A stretch of 25,554 nucleotides of DNA from Novosphingobium sp. 9U (GTDB lineage Bacteria > Pseudomonadota > Alphaproteobacteria > Sphingomonadales > Sphingomonadaceae): assembly GCF_902506425.1 (NCBI RefSeq), contig NZ_LR732520.1, forward strand, positions 1 through 25,554, in the 5' to 3' direction. Numbering within the stretch: the stretch's first letter is position 1; every line of letters starts with the position of its first letter. The notes beneath the pieces were generated by a model that had not been told where the DNA came from, did not search any database, and saw nothing but the letters and a program-made list of their open reading frames with translations. Shown piece after piece: positions 23,902 to 25,554 of the stretch. Made by a program: the position numbers and the translations under genes.

Positions 23902-24150
23902 GCGTGGCAAACTCCCCCGTTTGCATTCTCTTGTCACCAGGGCAACTCTTATGAGCTTGAGGCGCGGGTGCTAATCCGATTGGACGTTTAGCGCTTCTTG
24001 CCGCGACGCTACCAGCATGATTTTGCGTACGGTGACGTACCCAGCGGCTGCCGCCATGATGGCGTCTTACCGATCTCTCCGCGCGTGCCCGCGCGATTAA
24101 GACGCTAATTCACAGTGCGTTGTCCAACCACATCGCGCACGTAGGTTCGG

Positions 24151-25303
24151 ATGATGGCCTTCGGACCTGCCGACCAGACACAGCAGACGGGCATGCGGCC
24201 CCATGGCGACCAGATCGCTGGCTCGGTTGAGCGCGTCACGTTCCACAACGCCGATACAGGCTTTTGCGTTCTGCGGCTGAAAGTCAGGGGCCAGCGCGAT
24301 CTCGTGACGCTTATTGGCCATGACGCTGCACCGGCTGCTCGAAAGCGATCCAGGAGAGGGTGGCTTCAAGCGCAACGAGCATAACCCGCTCGAGTGTCAG
24401 CTGCTGGTCATTGATGAGGCCAGCATGATCGACGTGATGCTTATGCACGCGACCCTTAAGGCACTACCAGCTGGCGCCGCTTTGCTCCTGATTGGAGACG
24501 TCGACCAGCTGCCGTCCGTCGGCCTTGGGCAGGTTTTAAAGGATGTAATCGCAAGCGGCGCGGTGCCGGTTGTCCGGCTCACCGAGGTTTTCCGCCAGGC
24601 GGCGACAAGCCGCATCATCACCAACGCCCATCGGATCAATGCGGGGTCGATGCCGGACCTGTCTGCGAGGGGCGAAGGGGACTTCTTCTACGTACAGGCG
24701 GACGAGCCCCGGGAGGTCGCGGAGAAAGTGGTGGACCTTGTCTCCCGGCACATTCCCCGGCGCTTCGGCTTCGAAGCGGCGCGCGACATCCAGGTTCTCT
24801 CGCCCATGCAGCGGGGCGGAGCAGGAGCGCGTGCGCTGAACACGCTGCTACAGCAGCGCATCAATCCGCCAACTGAAGAGTTCGTCGAGCGCTTTGGCCG
24901 CCGATATGGACCGGGGGACAAGGTCATGCACATCGTCAACGATCGTGAGCGAGACATCTACAACGGCGACCTGGGCGTCGTTACCCGGATCGATCATCAA
25001 GAGGCTGAGCTAACGGCGATCTTCGGCGAGAACGAAGCCACCTTCGACTTTGGTGAGCTGGACGCTCTCCAGCTCGCCTACGCAACGACGATCCACAAAT
25101 CGCAAGGCTCGGAATACCCCGTCGTGGTTCTCCCGCTAACAATGCAGGCCTACACCATGCTCGGCCGCGAATTGATCTACACGGCCGTGACCCGAGCGCG
25201 CAAACTCCTCGTCCTGGTCGGGTCGCGAAAAGCGCTCTCCATTGCGGTCAAACAGCGGCAGCCCCGGAGATGGTCACTCCTGCGAGAGCGGCTCTCCAAG
25301 TAG
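24151..25303 (+). pseudogene. RecD2-type helicase, copy 2, broken by internal deletion
   Basis: The first 56 codons match the intact gene. At CATG (24319-24322) the sequence jumps to the codons around residue 405 of copy 1. The missing 1,046 bp is not a multiple of three, so the N-terminal frame ends after 77 residues in foreign sequence. The C-terminal frame (from 24314, 329 residues) keeps Walker [24 protein letters not shown] and TAVTRA. Walker A and the helix-hairpin-helix repeats are gone, so no ATPase activity is expected. The C-terminal piece could be made as a free protein, but no ribosome site supports this. Most base differences from copy 1 are silent, so the deletion seems recent. 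Confidence 0.93.
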
Positions 25304-25554
25304 CAGCAGCGCTCTCGACGAGGTTTGTGGATCGTGCATTCGCGCCTTCAGGCGAGCAGGTAGCGGAGCAGCTAAATCGCATTGCGAAAATCAGAACCTT
25401 GCTCCGCGTTCTTCGCACTTGCAGCAGGTTCGAGACCGGTCCGCTGTCAGTCTGGTTCTTTCATGCCCTTACGGCCGAAGGCTTGCCAGCGATCTGCATC
25501 GATGCCCGTCACGCCAAGGCTGCGCTCGACATGGCAGCCAACAAGACGGACGCA
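25304..25554 (+). CDS. IS110-family transposase, partial (cut by window edge)
   Basis: From 25429 to the right edge the frame reads FETGPLSVWFFHALTAEGLPAICIDARHAKAALDMAANKTDA, an unmistakable IS110 (DEDD) transposase segment just before the second acidic motif. The frame is open leftward through the repeat tail (FVDRAFAPSGEQVAEQL) to ATG 25270, inside the end of helicase copy 2. Part or all of 25304-25428 may therefore be the transposase N-terminus, though it lacks the expected first Asp motif and fits poorly just before ETG. The gene may be 5'-damaged. It differs in subgroup from the IS110 gene at the left edge. Confidence 0.8.

Larger units (their letters stand above)
23536..25426 (+). repeat. 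Helicase module, copy 2 (direct repeat, deleted)
   Basis: This copy matches 3100-6037 in the same orientation but lacks 1,046 bp of the helicase gene (3884-4929 of copy 1) plus one net base elsewhere. The left hairpins, the 76-residue ORF and the intergenic DNA are all recognisable. The last 477 bp (24950-25426) are identical to copy 1. At 25427 the sequence continues into an IS110 transposase, whereas copy 1 leaves the repeat at 6037. Confidence 0.95.

Noticed and set aside
1..25554. Genetic code with TGA as tryptophan
   Set aside because: chrB, chrA, the superoxide dismutase and other intact genes end normally at TGA, and TGG is used for Trp throughout; two TGA cases fit nonsense mutations better.
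1..25554. CRISPR array, tRNA, rRNA or phage structural genes
   Set aside because: No regularly spaced short repeats, no cloverleaf or rRNA-like sequence, and no capsid, tail or terminase-like products were seen by reading.

Overview
The window looks like an accessory, mobile-element-rich stretch of an alphaproteobacterial genome or plasmid. A sphingomonad (Sphingomonas, Sphingobium or Novosphingobium type) is the best guess. The reasons are the GC-rich codon use, the style of several small proteins (an SRAP protein starting MCNVYR, a 59-residue CxxC protein, a beta-propeller protein with a YPYAFHV start) and the transposase fragments. The lineage is inferred from protein style; no marker gene or rRNA is present.

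Layout, left to right. Positions 1-140 hold the start of an IS110 transposase that runs off the left edge. Next come a PAS-PAS-GGDEF diguanylate cyclase (379-1725), an SRAP (YedK/HMCES-like) gene broken by an in-frame TGA, and a small coiled-coil protein. From 3100 to 6037 lies copy 1 of a repeated module: two hairpins, a 76-residue ORF and an intact RecD2-type helicase (3716-5914), ending in IS110-like sequence. The block 6038-23535 is cargo. It contains a hypothetical gene, a chromate operon (chrB-chrA-superoxide dismutase, 6955-10054), a convergent DmeF-type metal efflux pump, a TPR-GGDEF cyclase, a secreted serine hydrolase, a broken Nudix gene, a PAP2 phosphatase, a beta-propeller start fragment, a small CxxC protein, an IS256 remnant, a CHASE2-EAL phosphodiesterase, a short tryptophan-rich leader ORF with its own promoter and terminator, a stand-alone LuxR HTH protein, a hemerythrin, a family 2 glycosyltransferase and a beta-propeller end fragment. 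From 23536 to 25426 lies copy 2 of the module in the same orientation. Its helicase has lost 1,046 bp including Walker A. The window ends inside a second, different IS110 transposase.

Functional reading: chromate export (ChrA) under ChrB, a Tat-exported superoxide dismutase and divalent metal efflux make this a metal/oxidative-stress island. Two cyclases with intact active and inhibitory sites and one phosphodiesterase with a complete EAL catalytic set give it a cyclic-di-GMP layer. The direct repeats could let the cargo be lost, duplicated or amplified by homologous recombination.

Most unusual points: the orphan tryptophan-leader-like transcript at 20447-20607; the directly repeated helicase module whose last 477 bp are identical while the rest has diverged; two genes each stopped by TGA where a tryptophan is expected; and a beta-propeller gene apparently split with its ends about 6 kb apart. 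No tRNA, rRNA or CRISPR array was seen.
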